DNA of 64,000 nt from Thalassobellus sediminis (GTDB taxonomy: Bacteria > Bacteroidota > Bacteroidia > Flavobacteriales > Flavobacteriaceae). Made by a program: the position numbers and the translations under genes. The first letter of the stretch is position 1. Each line of letters starts with the position of its first letter. The stretch spans positions 992,001 through 1,056,000 of the forward strand of contig NZ_JBISCD010000040.1 in the NCBI RefSeq assembly GCF_044386045.1, written 5' to 3'. The notes below the pieces were generated by a model. It made no database searches and was not told where the DNA came from. It saw only the letters and a list, made by a program, of their open reading frames with translations. Shown piece after piece: positions 33,914 through 43,903 of this stretch.

Positions 33914-35740
33914 ATGAAAAGAAATACTACGCAAATTTTAATAATAGCTTTATGTTTTGTCTTTCTAGCTAGTTCTAATTTAAATGCTCAAAAGTTATTA
34001 AGAAAAGTATCTTTAAAGCAACAGATTGAGAATTCTAGTCTAGTTATAGAAGGAGAAGTACTATCTAAAAAATCATTTTGGGACAAAACAAATGAAAAGA
34101 TATTTACATCAAATATTGTTAAAGTATATAAGGTTTTTAAAGGACAACCTAGAGAAACAATAGAAATAATTACTCGAGGAGGTATTATAGGAATGCAAAA
34201 TCAATTAATTGTGCCTAACTTAAAGTTAAATAAAGGAGATTTAGGTGTTTTTACATTAAATGATAATACTACTACATTTAGTAATAAAGTTTCAAATAAA
34301 AAGAGTTTTACAGTATATAGTTCTTTGCAAGGATTTTATAAATATAAACTGCATGATAATAAAATAATACATCCATTTAAATCGGGAAAAAGCACTTCAA
34401 GCACTTTGTATAATGATATTATGCAGCTTACAAAAAAAGAATACATAGAATATGCTGAATTATCAAAATATACTAGTCTTAAAACAACTTCAAAAACAAG
34501 TAAAACATTAGTTCCTAATGCTATTAGTTTTTCTCCAACAACTATAACTGCTGGAACAAAATCAACAATAACAATTTCAATACCTCCTGGTTCAACAGGA
34601 GATTTTGGTGTAAATAAAGGGAAGGTAAGTTTTAGTAGTGGAGATGATGGAGGTGATACTTTTATAGACGCCTTAGACACACAGGTAACCTGGTCTTCCA
34701 CATCTATTACTGTTCAAGTGCCATCTGGAGCAGGTACTGGAAAAATCATGGTGACTGATGATTCTTCAAATAGTATAACATCTGTTGAAGATTTAACGAT
34801 TCCTTATTCAGAAATTAATGGTGAATTTGAATTACCTACTGATTCTGGAATTATTTATGCTTACCAAACAAGGCATGTTAATAATGATGGAAGTGGAGGT
34901 TATATTTTTAATATGCAAACAAGTTTTAATGCAAATACATCTGCAAAAGCAGCATTTCTAAGAGCATTGGATACTTGGAGATGTGAAACTGGAATAAATT
35001 TTACCATTGGGAATACTGTTTCTAGTGATTCAAATGGTGTAAATATTATAAGGTTTGATGTAGGATCGGAATTGCCTGTAGGAACTTTAGGTCAAACAAG
35101 CTATTCTTTTTCTGGTTGCGGAAGTACAATTGAAGATTTTGAGGTATATACAGCTGAAATAGATATTGCTTTTGATGATGGAGAAGATTGGTACTATGGT
35201 ATAGGTACACAGGGGTTTAAAATTGATTTTGAGAGTGTGGCTCTTCATGAATTAGGACATGCGCATCAATTAGGGCATGTAATAGATAATTCCCCTTTTA
35301 GTAATAATGGAAATGATGTTATGCATTACGCTATTGGTTTAAATGAGCAACAAAGAGTATTGTCGTTAAATAATATTGCTGCAGCAAATGATGTTCAAAG
35401 TAGAAGTGAGTCAAACCTTCCTTCTTTTTCATGCTTCTCATCAAAATCTCCAATGGTAGAATATTCTTGTAACTTAAGTGTTGAAGATCAGGAATTAATT
35501 AATTCAATTAGTGTATATCCAAATCCAAGTTTTGGGCGTTTTTATATTAAAAATGAATCTTTTATTAACTTACAAAAAGTAGTTATTTATGACGTAAGTG
35601 GACGATTAATATCTAATATTAATATTTCCGATACATCTAGAGTAAAAGAAATTAATTTAACAGGTATTACGAAAGGAATGTATTTTGTAAACATCCATTC
35701 AGAGAACGCTATTATTACTAAAAAAATTGTTTTTGAATAA
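33914..35740 (+). CDS. T9SS-secreted matrixin-like zinc metalloprotease
   Basis: 608 residues from the ATG at 33914; the open frame reaches a TTG at 33899, but the ATG begins a clear signal peptide (MKRNTTQILIIALCFVFLA). An N-terminal region of unknown fold (about 30-190) is followed by an IPT/TIG-like Ig domain (about 193-295, ISFSPTTITAGTKSTI). The protease domain has HELGHAHQLGH (from His445), the HExxHxxxxxH zinc motif of metzincins. The C-terminus (YPNPSFGRFYI ... KGMYFVNI) is a type A T9SS sorting signal. It likely cleaves proteins at the surface or in the medium. It has its own promoter and no operon partner. Confidence 0.87.
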   Translation: MKRNTTQILIIALCFVFLASSNLNAQKLLRKVSLKQQIENSSLVIEGEVLSKKSFWDKTNEKIFTSNIVKVYKVFKGQPRETIEIITRGGIIGMQNQLIVPNLKLNKGDLGVFTLNDNTTTFSNKVSNKKSFTVYSSLQGFYKYKLHDNKIIHPFKSGKSTSSTLYNDIMQLTKKEYIEYAELSKYTSLKTTSKTSKTLVPNAISFSPTTITAGTKSTITISIPPGSTGDFGVNKGKVSFSSGDDGGDTFIDALDTQVTWSSTSITVQVPSGAGTGKIMVTDDSSNSITSVEDLTIPYSEINGEFELPTDSGIIYAYQTRHVNNDGSGGYIFNMQTSFNANTSAKAAFLRALDTWRCETGINFTIGNTVSSDSNGVNIIRFDVGSELPVGTLGQTSYSFSGCGSTIEDFEVYTAEIDIAFDDGEDWYYGIGTQGFKIDFESVALHELGHAHQLGHVIDNSPFSNNGNDVMHYAIGLNEQQRVLSLNNIAAANDVQSRSESNLPSFSCFSSKSPMVEYSCNLSVEDQELINSISVYPNPSFGRFYIKNESFINLQKVVIYDVSGRLISNINISDTSRVKEINLTGITKGMYFVNIHSENAIITKKIVFE

Positions 35741-35802
35741 TAAGAGTTAACAAAACACTTAGTTAAAACCATTCTAAATAACAAAAACATGACAATTGTT
35801 TG

Positions 35803-35833
35803 TTGTCTATAAAAGCTCCCTGACCTACATTTG
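35803..35833 (+). promoter_or_regulatory. Promoter of sdhCAB
   Basis: -33 TTG at 35803-35805, 20-base spacer, -7 TACATTTG at 35826-35833. The ATG of sdhC follows 25 bases later. One of the more complete Bacteroidota-type promoters in the window. Confidence 0.65.
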
Positions 35834-35858
35834 CATAACATAAAATAACTAATAAAAT

Positions 35859-36518
35859 ATGAGCGGATTTATTAAATCTTCAATTGGAAGAAAGGTAGCC
35901 ATGGCACTTTCGGCTCTCTTCCTTATTTTCTTTTTAATTATTCATTTAGCGGTTAATATAACATCGCTTTTTAGTGAAGACCTTTTTAATGAGTTATCCC
36001 ATTTTATGGGAACCAATCCATTAGTGCAATTTGCTTTACAACCTGTTTTAATTTTTGGTGTTGTATTTCATTTTGTTTTGGGTTTTGTATTAGAAATTAA
36101 AAATAAAAAAGCGCAAGGAGTTGCTTATGCTAGAAATAATGGTGCAGCAAATTCTACTTGGATGAGTAGAAATATGATTTATAGTGGTCTTGCCATTTTG
36201 GCATTTATACTTTTACACTTTATTGATTTTTGGTTGCCTGAGGTAAACCATAAATATATAGAGTTTTTACCAGAAGATCCAACAAGATATTTTGGTGAGT
36301 TACAGCATAAGTTTGTTCCTATCTGGAGAGTAACAGCATATGTAGTTGCATTCGTGTTTTTAGGGTTACACTTAGCACATGGTTTTACATCGGCATTCCA
36401 ATCTATGGGAGTTACGGCATCAAGAAAGAAAACATTACAAAATATTGGTAAAATGTATTCAATTATAATTCCTTTAGGATTTATAATTATTGCACTTTTT
36501 CATCACTTTAACCATTAA
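35859..36518 (+). CDS. sdhC: Succinate:quinone oxidoreductase cytochrome b subunit
   Basis: 219 residues with five membrane helices. Histidines suited to bind two hemes lie in LIIHLAVN, VFHFVLGF, LLHFIDFW and LHLAHGF, as in type B (diheme, single-subunit anchor) complexes of Bacteroidota. It anchors SdhAB to the inner membrane and passes electrons to menaquinone. sdhA starts 12 bases downstream. Confidence 0.93.
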   Translation: MSGFIKSSIGRKVAMALSALFLIFFLIIHLAVNITSLFSEDLFNELSHFMGTNPLVQFALQPVLIFGVVFHFVLGFVLEIKNKKAQGVAYARNNGAANSTWMSRNMIYSGLAILAFILLHFIDFWLPEVNHKYIEFLPEDPTRYFGELQHKFVPIWRVTAYVVAFVFLGLHLAHGFTSAFQSMGVTASRKKTLQNIGKMYSIIIPLGFIIIALFHHFNH

Positions 36519-36530
36519 TCTTAGTATAGT

Positions 36531-38543
36531 ATGGCTTTAGATTCAAGAGTACCAAAAGGTCCAATTAAAGATAAATGGACAACTTATAAAGATAAAATCA
36601 ATCTTGTTAATCCTGCAAACAAACGTCATATAGATGTTATTGTTGTTGGAACAGGATTAGCTGGAGGTTCAGCTGCTGCAACATTAGCAGAGTTAGGATA
36701 TAATGTAAAAGCATTTGCTTATCAAGATTCACCACGTAGAGCGCATTCTATTGCAGCTCAAGGTGGAATTAATGCAGCAAAAAACTATCAAGGTGATGGT
36801 GATTCAACATACAGATTATTTTATGATACCGTAAAAGGAGGCGATTACCGTTCTCGTGAAGCTAACGTTTATCGTTTAGCTGAGGTGTCTGCAAATATTA
36901 TCGATCAATGTGTAGCGCAAGGTGTTCCTTTTGCTCGTGATTATGGAGGGCTTTTAGATAACCGTTCATTTGGTGGTGTATTAGTATCAAGAACGTTTTA
37001 CGCTAAAGGTCAAACAGGACAACAATTATTATTAGGAGCATATTCAGCAATGAATAGACAAATTGCTCGTGGTAAAATTGAAATGTTTAACCGTCATGAA
37101 ATGCTAGATGTTGTAAAAGTAGATGGTAAAGCAAGAGGTATTATAGCTCGTAATTTAATTACAGGGGAGATAGAAAGACATTCTGCTCATGCTGTAGTTA
37201 TTGCTTCAGGAGGATACGGAAATGTATATTTCTTATCAACCAATGCTATGGGATCTAATGCAACAGCTGCTTGGAAAATTCATAAAAAAGGTGCTTATTT
37301 CGCTAACCCATGTTATACGCAAATTCACCCAACATGTATTCCACGTTCAGGTGATTACCAATCTAAATTGACGTTAATGTCTGAATCGTTACGTAATGAC
37401 GGACGTATTTGGGTTCCTAAGAATATAGAAGATGTAAAGGCGATAAGAGAAGGAAGTAAAAAACCAACCGACTTATCTGAAGATGAAAGAGATTATTATT
37501 TAGAGCGTCGTTATCCTGCATTTGGTAACTTAGTGCCACGTGATGTAGCATCAAGAGCTGCTAAAGAGCGTTGTGATGCTGGTTACGGTGTAAATGCAAC
37601 AGGAGAAGCGGTGTATTTAGATTTTGCAGCTGCTATTGAACGTTACGGGAAAGAGCAAGCAAAAATTCATAATATTAAAAATGCATCTGCAGAAAAGATA
37701 TACGAATTAGGTCAAGCCATAGTAGAGGCTAAATATGGAAACTTATTCCAAATGTATGAGAAAATTGTAGATCAAAATCCATACAAAACTCCTATGATGA
37801 TTTATCCAGCAGTTCATTATACAATGGGCGGCGTTTGGGTTGATTATAACTTAATGACAACCATTCCTGGATGTTATTGTATTGGAGAAGCTAATTTCTC
37901 TGATCACGGTGCAAACAGACTAGGAGCTTCTGCATTAATGCAAGGTTTAGCCGATGGTTATTTTGTATTACCATATACAATTGGCGATTATTTAGCTGAT
38001 GATATTAGAACAGGAAAAATTCCAACTGATACTCCAGAATTTGATGAAGTTGAAAAAGAAGTAAAAGATAGAATTGACTTCTTCGTAAATAATAAAGGAA
38101 CAAAATCTGTTGATTATTTCCACAAAAAACTTGGAAAAGTAATGTGGGATAAAGTAGGGATGGCACGTAATGCTAAGGGGTTAACCGAAGCAATGGCAGA
38201 AATTAAAGCTATTCGTGAAGAGTTCTGGAAAGAAGTTAAAGTACCTGGAAGTGCTAATGAAATGAATACAGAGCTTGAAAAAGCAGGACGTGTTGCCGAT
38301 TTCTTAGAGTTAGGAGAGTTATTTGCAAAAGATGCTTTAACAAGAGAAGAATCTTGTGGAGGGCATTTTAGAGAAGAATCTGCTGAGGAAGATGGTCCAC
38401 AAAAAGGAGAAGCTAAACGTAATGATAAAGATTTCGCTTTTGTATCTGCTTGGGAATATAAAGGAGAACCAGCTGATGCGGTTTTACATAAAGAAGAATT
38501 AGAATTTAAAGATATCGAATTAAAACAACGTTCATATAAATAA
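36531..38543 (+). CDS. sdhA: Succinate dehydrogenase/fumarate reductase flavoprotein subunit
   Basis: 670 residues. FAD-binding VVGTGLAGGSAA near the N-terminus, the covalent-flavin His in RRAHSIAAQGGINAA, substrate-site residues in HPTCIPRSGDY and HYTMGGVWVDYN, and the C-terminal FAD contact GASALMQGLADGYFV. It oxidises succinate to fumarate in the TCA cycle. The length fits the Bacteroidota type B enzyme. Confidence 0.96.
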   Translation: MALDSRVPKGPIKDKWTTYKDKINLVNPANKRHIDVIVVGTGLAGGSAAATLAELGYNVKAFAYQDSPRRAHSIAAQGGINAAKNYQGDGDSTYRLFYDTVKGGDYRSREANVYRLAEVSANIIDQCVAQGVPFARDYGGLLDNRSFGGVLVSRTFYAKGQTGQQLLLGAYSAMNRQIARGKIEMFNRHEMLDVVKVDGKARGIIARNLITGEIERHSAHAVVIASGGYGNVYFLSTNAMGSNATAAWKIHKKGAYFANPCYTQIHPTCIPRSGDYQSKLTLMSESLRNDGRIWVPKNIEDVKAIREGSKKPTDLSEDERDYYLERRYPAFGNLVPRDVASRAAKERCDAGYGVNATGEAVYLDFAAAIERYGKEQAKIHNIKNASAEKIYELGQAIVEAKYGNLFQMYEKIVDQNPYKTPMMIYPAVHYTMGGVWVDYNLMTTIPGCYCIGEANFSDHGANRLGASALMQGLADGYFVLPYTIGDYLADDIRTGKIPTDTPEFDEVEKEVKDRIDFFVNNKGTKSVDYFHKKLGKVMWDKVGMARNAKGLTEAMAEIKAIREEFWKEVKVPGSANEMNTELEKAGRVADFLELGELFAKDALTREESCGGHFREESAEEDGPQKGEAKRNDKDFAFVSAWEYKGEPADAVLHKEELEFKDIELKQRSYK

Positions 38544-38553
38544 TAAAGACACT

Positions 38554-39294
38554 ATGAATTTAACACTTAAAATTTGGAGACAAAAAGACGCTTCTTCTAA
38601 GGGGCAAATGGTCGATTATAAAGTCACTGATATTTCAGAGCATATGTCTTTTTTAGAAATGATGGATGTTCTAAATGAACAATTAGTAAATACTGGAGAA
38701 GAGCCTGTTGCTTTCGATCATGATTGTCGTGAAGGTATTTGCGGAATGTGTTCTATGTATATTAACGGTGAAGCACATGGGCCTGATAGAGGTGTAACTA
38801 CTTGTCAGTTACACATGCGTATGTTTAAAGATGGAGATACTATTACAATAGAACCATTTAGAGCCGCAGCTTTTCCTGTAATAAAAGATTTAATTGTTGA
38901 TAGAATGGCTTTTGAGCGTATTCAACAAGCCGGAGGTTACATTTCTGTAAATACATCAGGTAATACACAAGACGCAAATTCACTACCTATTTCTAAGCAT
39001 GCTGCCGATGAAGCTATGGATGCTGCAACTTGTATTGGTTGTGGTGCTTGTGTTGCTACTTGTAAAAACTCTTCTGCAATGTTATTTGTAGGTGCTAAAG
39101 TTTCTCAATATGCATTATTACCACAAGGACAAGTTGAGGCTGCAGATCGTGTTAAAAACATGGTAGCTCAAATGGATTTAGAAGGTTTTGGAAACTGTAC
39201 TAATACAGGAGCTTGTGAAGTGGAATGTCCTAAAGGAATTTCATTAGATAATATTGCTAGAATGAATAGAGAATTAATGAAAGCGAACTTATAA
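38554..39294 (+). CDS. sdhB: Succinate dehydrogenase/fumarate reductase iron-sulfur subunit
   Basis: 246 residues with three cluster-binding regions: [2Fe-2S] in CREGICGMC plus TTCQLHM, and the C-terminal CIGCGACVATC and CTNTGACEVECPKG for the [4Fe-4S] and [3Fe-4S] clusters. It relays electrons from SdhA to SdhC. Last gene of the operon, followed by a clear terminator. Confidence 0.96.
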   Translation: MNLTLKIWRQKDASSKGQMVDYKVTDISEHMSFLEMMDVLNEQLVNTGEEPVAFDHDCREGICGMCSMYINGEAHGPDRGVTTCQLHMRMFKDGDTITIEPFRAAAFPVIKDLIVDRMAFERIQQAGGYISVNTSGNTQDANSLPISKHAADEAMDAATCIGCGACVATCKNSSAMLFVGAKVSQYALLPQGQVEAADRVKNMVAQMDLEGFGNCTNTGACEVECPKGISLDNIARMNRELMKANL

Positions 39295-39319
39295 AAACGC
39301 TATTAATTTTATAAAATTA

Positions 39320-39349
39320 AAATCCCATACATTTTGTATGGGATTTTTT
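39320..39349 (+). terminator. Terminator of sdhCAB
   Basis: AAATCCCATAC, loop ATTTT, GTATGGGATTTTTT, 25 bases after the sdhB stop. Confidence 0.88.
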
Positions 39350-39377
39350 GTTTAGCTTTAGTATCTAAATTATTTTA

Positions 39378-40292
39378 ATGTATATAAAAGGAATTTGTCT
39401 TTTTCTGTTATTCTCTTTTTTTGAGATTAGCGGACAAACATTAACTCAAGAAAAAACTGTTTCTTTTAGTGAAGCAGCTCTACTTCAGAATTTAAAAACA
39501 TTGTCTTCAGATTTATATGAAGGTAGACGCACCAGTACTCAAGGAGCAGTAAGAGCTAAGAAGTTTATTATTAATGAATTTTCTAAGTTAGATGTTTTAC
39601 CTATAAATAAATCTTACGAGCAACATTTTTCATTTATAAACCATAGAAAACAATATAACGGAACAAATGTTTTAGGGCTTATTAAAGGAACAGCATTAGT
39701 TAACGAATATATTGTTATTAGTGCGCACTACGATCATGAAGGTATAAAAAACGGAGAGATATTTAATGGCGCAGATGATAATGCTTCGGGTATAAGTGCC
39801 TTATTTGCCTTTGCTGAATATTTTAAAAAGTATCCACCAAAGCATTCGGTAATTTTAGCAGCTTTTGATGGTGAGGAGTTAGATTTACAAGGCTCTAAAT
39901 ATTTTGTAAATCAAACAGTGGTGCCGTTAAAACAAATTAAGGCAAACCTTAATTTAGATATGATTAGTCGTAGCGATAAAAATGAATTATTTGCTGTTGG
40001 TGCTTCAATAAATAAACTATTTAAACATATTATTGAAAATGTCAAGCAATCAGAAAAGATAAAAATTATTTTAGGACACGATGGATATGATGGTTTAGAG
40101 AATTGGGTGTATGCTTCAGATCATGCTAATTTTTATAAAAAAGGGATTCCTTTCTTATATTTTGGAGTTGAAGACCATAAAGATTATCATGAACCAACAG
40201 ACGATTATGAAAATATTCATCCTGAATTTTATATAGAAGCTGTTAAAGGTATTATTTCAATTTTTGAAAAAATAGACAATTCTAAAATTTAA
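39378..40292 (+). CDS. Exported M28-family zinc aminopeptidase
   Basis: 304 residues. Signal peptide about 1-19 (ending EISGQ). The co-catalytic zinc ligands are in SAHYDHEG (His, with Asp), GADDNASG (bridging Asp), FDGEELDLQG (catalytic Glu plus ligand Glu), NLDMISR (Asp) and DYHEPTDD (His). It removes N-terminal residues from peptides in the periplasm or outside. Its stop overlaps the convergent large outer-membrane protein gene by 4 bases. Confidence 0.9.
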   Translation: MYIKGICLFLLFSFFEISGQTLTQEKTVSFSEAALLQNLKTLSSDLYEGRRTSTQGAVRAKKFIINEFSKLDVLPINKSYEQHFSFINHRKQYNGTNVLGLIKGTALVNEYIVISAHYDHEGIKNGEIFNGADDNASGISALFAFAEYFKKYPPKHSVILAAFDGEELDLQGSKYFVNQTVVPLKQIKANLNLDMISRSDKNELFAVGASINKLFKHIIENVKQSEKIKIILGHDGYDGLENWVYASDHANFYKKGIPFLYFGVEDHKDYHEPTDDYENIHPEFYIEAVKGIISIFEKIDNSKI

Positions 40293-43200
40293 AAATAAGC
40301 TTTTAACTGAACAGAACCTGTATGAATGGTTTGGCTAGTTTCGGTTTTTCTTCCATAATAGGTTAAGTTAAGATCAAGAAAATTGGTTAGTTTTTTTTGT
40401 GCCAATAAACTCCAAGTAAAGTTTTTTCCAGGTTGTAATCCTTCTAGCATTTGGTATGATACAGGCGTATTTGCACTACCTGTAAATGTGTTAGAGAAAA
40501 AATTAAATTCACCATTTATGGCACCTTTTTCTTTGTTAGCAAATGAAAAGGAAGCGCCATACTTTTGTTGTTTTAAAGATTCTAAACTACCAATGGTATT
40601 GTCTTTTGAAGCATATTGATAAAAGATATCAAAACGAGAATTATCGTTAAATAAATAGGATAATTTTGGGTTAAAACGGCTTTCTTCAAAGTTATAATTT
40701 TTGCTAGCAAAATTTTCGCTAATACTTTCGTTTGTATCAAAAGCAGTAAGAAGATTTACCAACCAACTTTCAGCTAGTTTATGGTTAAAATTTAATTGCT
40801 GGCTTTTTAAACTATTTTCAATAAAGCCAATAGATAGTATGTTTCTAGAAGTGTTAGATAAATAGGTGTAAGACGTTGTGTAATTTTGTTTTCCACGATT
40901 AAAAAACAAGACATTTCTAAAGTTTAATTGTAATCCTAATTGGTTTTCTAAATTGGTTTCAAACGGATTTAAATTAAAGCTATTATTGTTTCGTTTTAAC
41001 TTTCTATCTATTAAATAGGAGGTTTGATTATAAAAATGCGACCAAAATTTTTGCGTTTTTTTATCGCTTACAGACCACTGTGATGGATTTATAGTAAGTG
41101 TTTGACTTAATCTGTTTTGATGCGTTTTTATAAAAATTCGATTTGGTAATAACACACGAATATATTTGCCTTGGTCTTGAAATTGTGCAATTTCAAACTC
41201 TTCTAATTCTTGTATACCATTTTCGTTATAATCAATCCATGTGTAAGTGCCTTGTCCAGCTTCAACTTCTACATACGTAAAATCTTGTTGTGGCAATGTG
41301 CCCGAATTGGTTTCAAAAATAGTATTCCACTGTATAATTTGTTTAAATAGTTTTTGATTGTATTGCAGTCTGGAGTTTATGGAACGCTCGTCACTTGTAC
41401 TGAGCGAAGTTGAAGTATCAATAGTTTCGTCTTCATTATCTAGTGTTCTGTAATTAAAGTAAAGCGACAAATTTGTATTCTTATTTTGAACTAATTTAGA
41501 GTTTAAATAAAAAGTATTAGAGGTGTTTACTTTTTGTAATTCGTTATTTCTAATACTATCATTTACTCTGTTTTTATAACCAATTTCTGCAAAAACTTTG
41601 GTGCTATCTCCAACTCCGAAAAAGAGTTCGTACGATTTAAATTTCTGACTTAAAGCTGTTAATTCTTGAGTTGAAATATTTTTTTGCTCGTTGTCTTCAA
41701 TAGCTAGTTTAGTCCCTATCCAACTTTTTTTCATGCCATAAGTAATCGTATTATACGATCTTAAAAACGTTGAGGTATTGGTGTTAGAATTGGCATTTAA
41801 GAAACTTGAATATGAAATAATACTTAGTTTGTTTAAAAGTAAATTTGCATTAGCAATATGTCTATTTCCTGAAAAACCATCAGAATAATTTAAATGTTCA
41901 AATTGATAATCAAGACTACCTTTTTTAGGATGGAACATTCGGATTCCAGAATTTAAAAGTGTTTGATTTCCTAAATTAGTTCCTATTCCATTAATATTCG
42001 ATGGATCTAAATTCCAATCACGATTAAATTCAGGGCTATATAAACCTTCAATATTTCTATAATTAGCACTAATATAGTCGCTATCAAAAAAAGCGTTTAT
42101 GCTCCAAAGACTATCGTTTTTAATAATACGTTGTTCAAAATTTAATTTTCCGGCAAATCCATCGTTGTCATCATCATTTAAATTAGAAAACGAATTCAAA
42201 TCATTCTTACTAGCCGAAGCTTCAAAATTAACTTGTGTTTTTTCTGTTGGCTTATAGCTACCATTAACAACGGCAATTTGAAGTTTTGTAGGGGCAACAA
42301 GTTGAATAATTGGGGCGTAGTTTCCTTGTAAAACACCTGCGTATTCATAAATATTATTAATGGCATTAATGTTACTTAAATTATAATCGCCTTGATTTGT
42401 GCCAACCTGTGTAAAAGTAACTCGGTACAATTCATCATCTGGATTATTTGAAAAAACAAAGGCTTCAACACCATTAATAAGTTCTTTTTTATATAGAATT
42501 CTATTTTCATTTAAAGCTTCTTTAATTTCAGAAGATGCTACCATTTGTGTTTTATCATCGCCTGCATTTGCTAAAATTTGAACCTGTTCTTCAGAGAGGT
42601 TTTGTTGAAGCGGTTGGTTTTTAGAATCGTTTTCAGAATAAACAGAAACACCTATTTTTAATTTTTCACTTTCAAAATTTCCACCACCATAAGCAACTAA
42701 TCGAGAATAATTACGTTCGCTAAATTGATAATCGACAGTTATTCGCATTTCAGAAGTTATGGGGTAGGTGGAATTAAAAATAATTTCTCCAGCATTATAA
42801 TCAATAATATAATCTTGGTCTTCACCTCGTTTTGCAGGAATACCATTTACATAAACGGTTTCGCTACCCGATACAATAAGCACAAACAATTCGCCATTTT
42901 GCCCTTGTAATTTATAAGGACCTTGATTGCCTTCTTGTGCCGTAAACTGGCTAGTTGTAAATTGCCCTCGTACTATGGCGCCTGCGGCGAACAAATTTGT
43001 TTTTTTATCGTCTTCACCTAGATTTAAATTTACCGATAGACCTTGAACACGTTTAGAAAATGATGCAAAATAAGAGTTGTTGTTTTGTAAATCAATATCG
43101 CCTGCACGAATATTCCAATTATCGCTAAATAGCTCAATAAATACTTGATCAAACTCATCTAAACGTTGCGAATATCCACTTTCTTGTAATGGTATGTTGG

Positions 43201-43735
43201 CATCTTGAATAGAAGCACGAAGCGATACTTTATCATTCAGTTTTCCTGTAATTTGAAGATCTAGTTCGCTATTTAAAACAGAGTTTTGATTATTTCCTAT
43301 TGTAACACCACGAGAAATACTTCCAGAGGTTGTTAAACCATCAAAAGGAATCGTGTTTTTAGTATTATTGCGTTGCGATAATTTATATAGTTTTTGAAGA
43401 TTATTTGTGTTTTCTACAATAATACTTTCGTCTAACTGTTTATAGGTTTTTGTTAAAAAATCTGGAAACTTTAGGTAGTTTATAATAATAGAATCGGTTT
43501 CTATATGTTTTTTGAAAGTTAAAAGTGCTTTTCCAAAATCAACATGATATAATGTTGAATCTATATTACTTTCATCATTTCTTTTAATTGAAAATGAACT
43601 TGAATTAATACTAACACTATCAATATAAATAGAATCTTTTACAGCAACTTTTATAGTTCTATAATTGGAAGATTGATTTTGCGAAAAAACGCTAAAACCA
43701 ATAAGTAAACCAATAAAAGTTAGTGTATACTTCAT
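40289..43735 (-). CDS. Very large outer-membrane protein of unknown family
   Basis: 1148 residues with a signal peptide (about 1-18, ending SVFSQ). An N-terminal beta-rich region (about 20-130) is followed by SRGVTIGNNQNSVLNSELD, then IRAGDIDLQNNNSYFASFSK and an embedded module (YVNGIPAKRGEDQDYIIDYN, ITSEMRITVDYQFSERN). The remainder (about 350-1148) is a long run of amphipathic strands ending in AYF, consistent with a large beta-barrel. No known enzyme or receptor motif is present, and no plug of the TonB type. It could be a surface assembly or transport protein. No TAnnTTTG box was found upstream. Confidence 0.75.
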   Translation of the reverse strand: MKYTLTFIGLLIGFSVFSQNQSSNYRTIKVAVKDSIYIDSVSINSSSFSIKRNDESNIDSTLYHVDFGKALLTFKKHIETDSIIINYLKFPDFLTKTYKQLDESIIVENTNNLQKLYKLSQRNNTKNTIPFDGLTTSGSISRGVTIGNNQNSVLNSELDLQITGKLNDKVSLRASIQDANIPLQESGYSQRLDEFDQVFIELFSDNWNIRAGDIDLQNNNSYFASFSKRVQGLSVNLNLGEDDKKTNLFAAGAIVRGQFTTSQFTAQEGNQGPYKLQGQNGELFVLIVSGSETVYVNGIPAKRGEDQDYIIDYNAGEIIFNSTYPITSEMRITVDYQFSERNYSRLVAYGGGNFESEKLKIGVSVYSENDSKNQPLQQNLSEEQVQILANAGDDKTQMVASSEIKEALNENRILYKKELINGVEAFVFSNNPDDELYRVTFTQVGTNQGDYNLSNINAINNIYEYAGVLQGNYAPIIQLVAPTKLQIAVVNGSYKPTEKTQVNFEASASKNDLNSFSNLNDDDNDGFAGKLNFEQRIIKNDSLWSINAFFDSDYISANYRNIEGLYSPEFNRDWNLDPSNINGIGTNLGNQTLLNSGIRMFHPKKGSLDYQFEHLNYSDGFSGNRHIANANLLLNKLSIISYSSFLNANSNTNTSTFLRSYNTITYGMKKSWIGTKLAIEDNEQKNISTQELTALSQKFKSYELFFGVGDSTKVFAEIGYKNRVNDSIRNNELQKVNTSNTFYLNSKLVQNKNTNLSLYFNYRTLDNEDETIDTSTSLSTSDERSINSRLQYNQKLFKQIIQWNTIFETNSGTLPQQDFTYVEVEAGQGTYTWIDYNENGIQELEEFEIAQFQDQGKYIRVLLPNRIFIKTHQNRLSQTLTINPSQWSVSDKKTQKFWSHFYNQTSYLIDRKLKRNNNSFNLNPFETNLENQLGLQLNFRNVLFFNRGKQNYTTSYTYLSNTSRNILSIGFIENSLKSQQLNFNHKLAESWLVNLLTAFDTNESISENFASKNYNFEESRFNPKLSYLFNDNSRFDIFYQYASKDNTIGSLESLKQQKYGASFSFANKEKGAINGEFNFFSNTFTGSANTPVSYQMLEGLQPGKNFTWSLLAQKKLTNFLDLNLTYYGRKTETSQTIHTGSVQLKAYF

Positions 43736-43829
43736 GAGGTACTTAAACTGTAAATAGTTTAAAATATTTTGTTAAAAGGCAATCAAAATAATAGTGTAAA
43801 AGTAAAGCATTATTTATTTTAGCTAAAAT

Positions 43830-43837
43830 TAGATTTG
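43830..43837 (+). promoter_or_regulatory. -7 promoter box for xth
   Basis: TAGATTTG matches TAnnTTTG. The predicted leader of about 60 bases contains the small hairpin at 43862-43875. Confidence 0.5.
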
Positions 43838-43859
43838 TTTTTAATATAAAACAAATCTA

Positions 43860-43878
43860 TCCTGACGTAGGTCAGAAT
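43860..43878. repeat. Small hairpin element in the xth leader
   Basis: CTGAC-GTAG-GTCAG is a perfect 5-bp stem with a 4-base loop in a GC-richer patch. It resembles short dispersed palindromes but there is only one copy here. Confidence 0.45.
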
Positions 43879-43903
43879 CTTTTCAAACTTTAAGAAATAA
43901 ACT

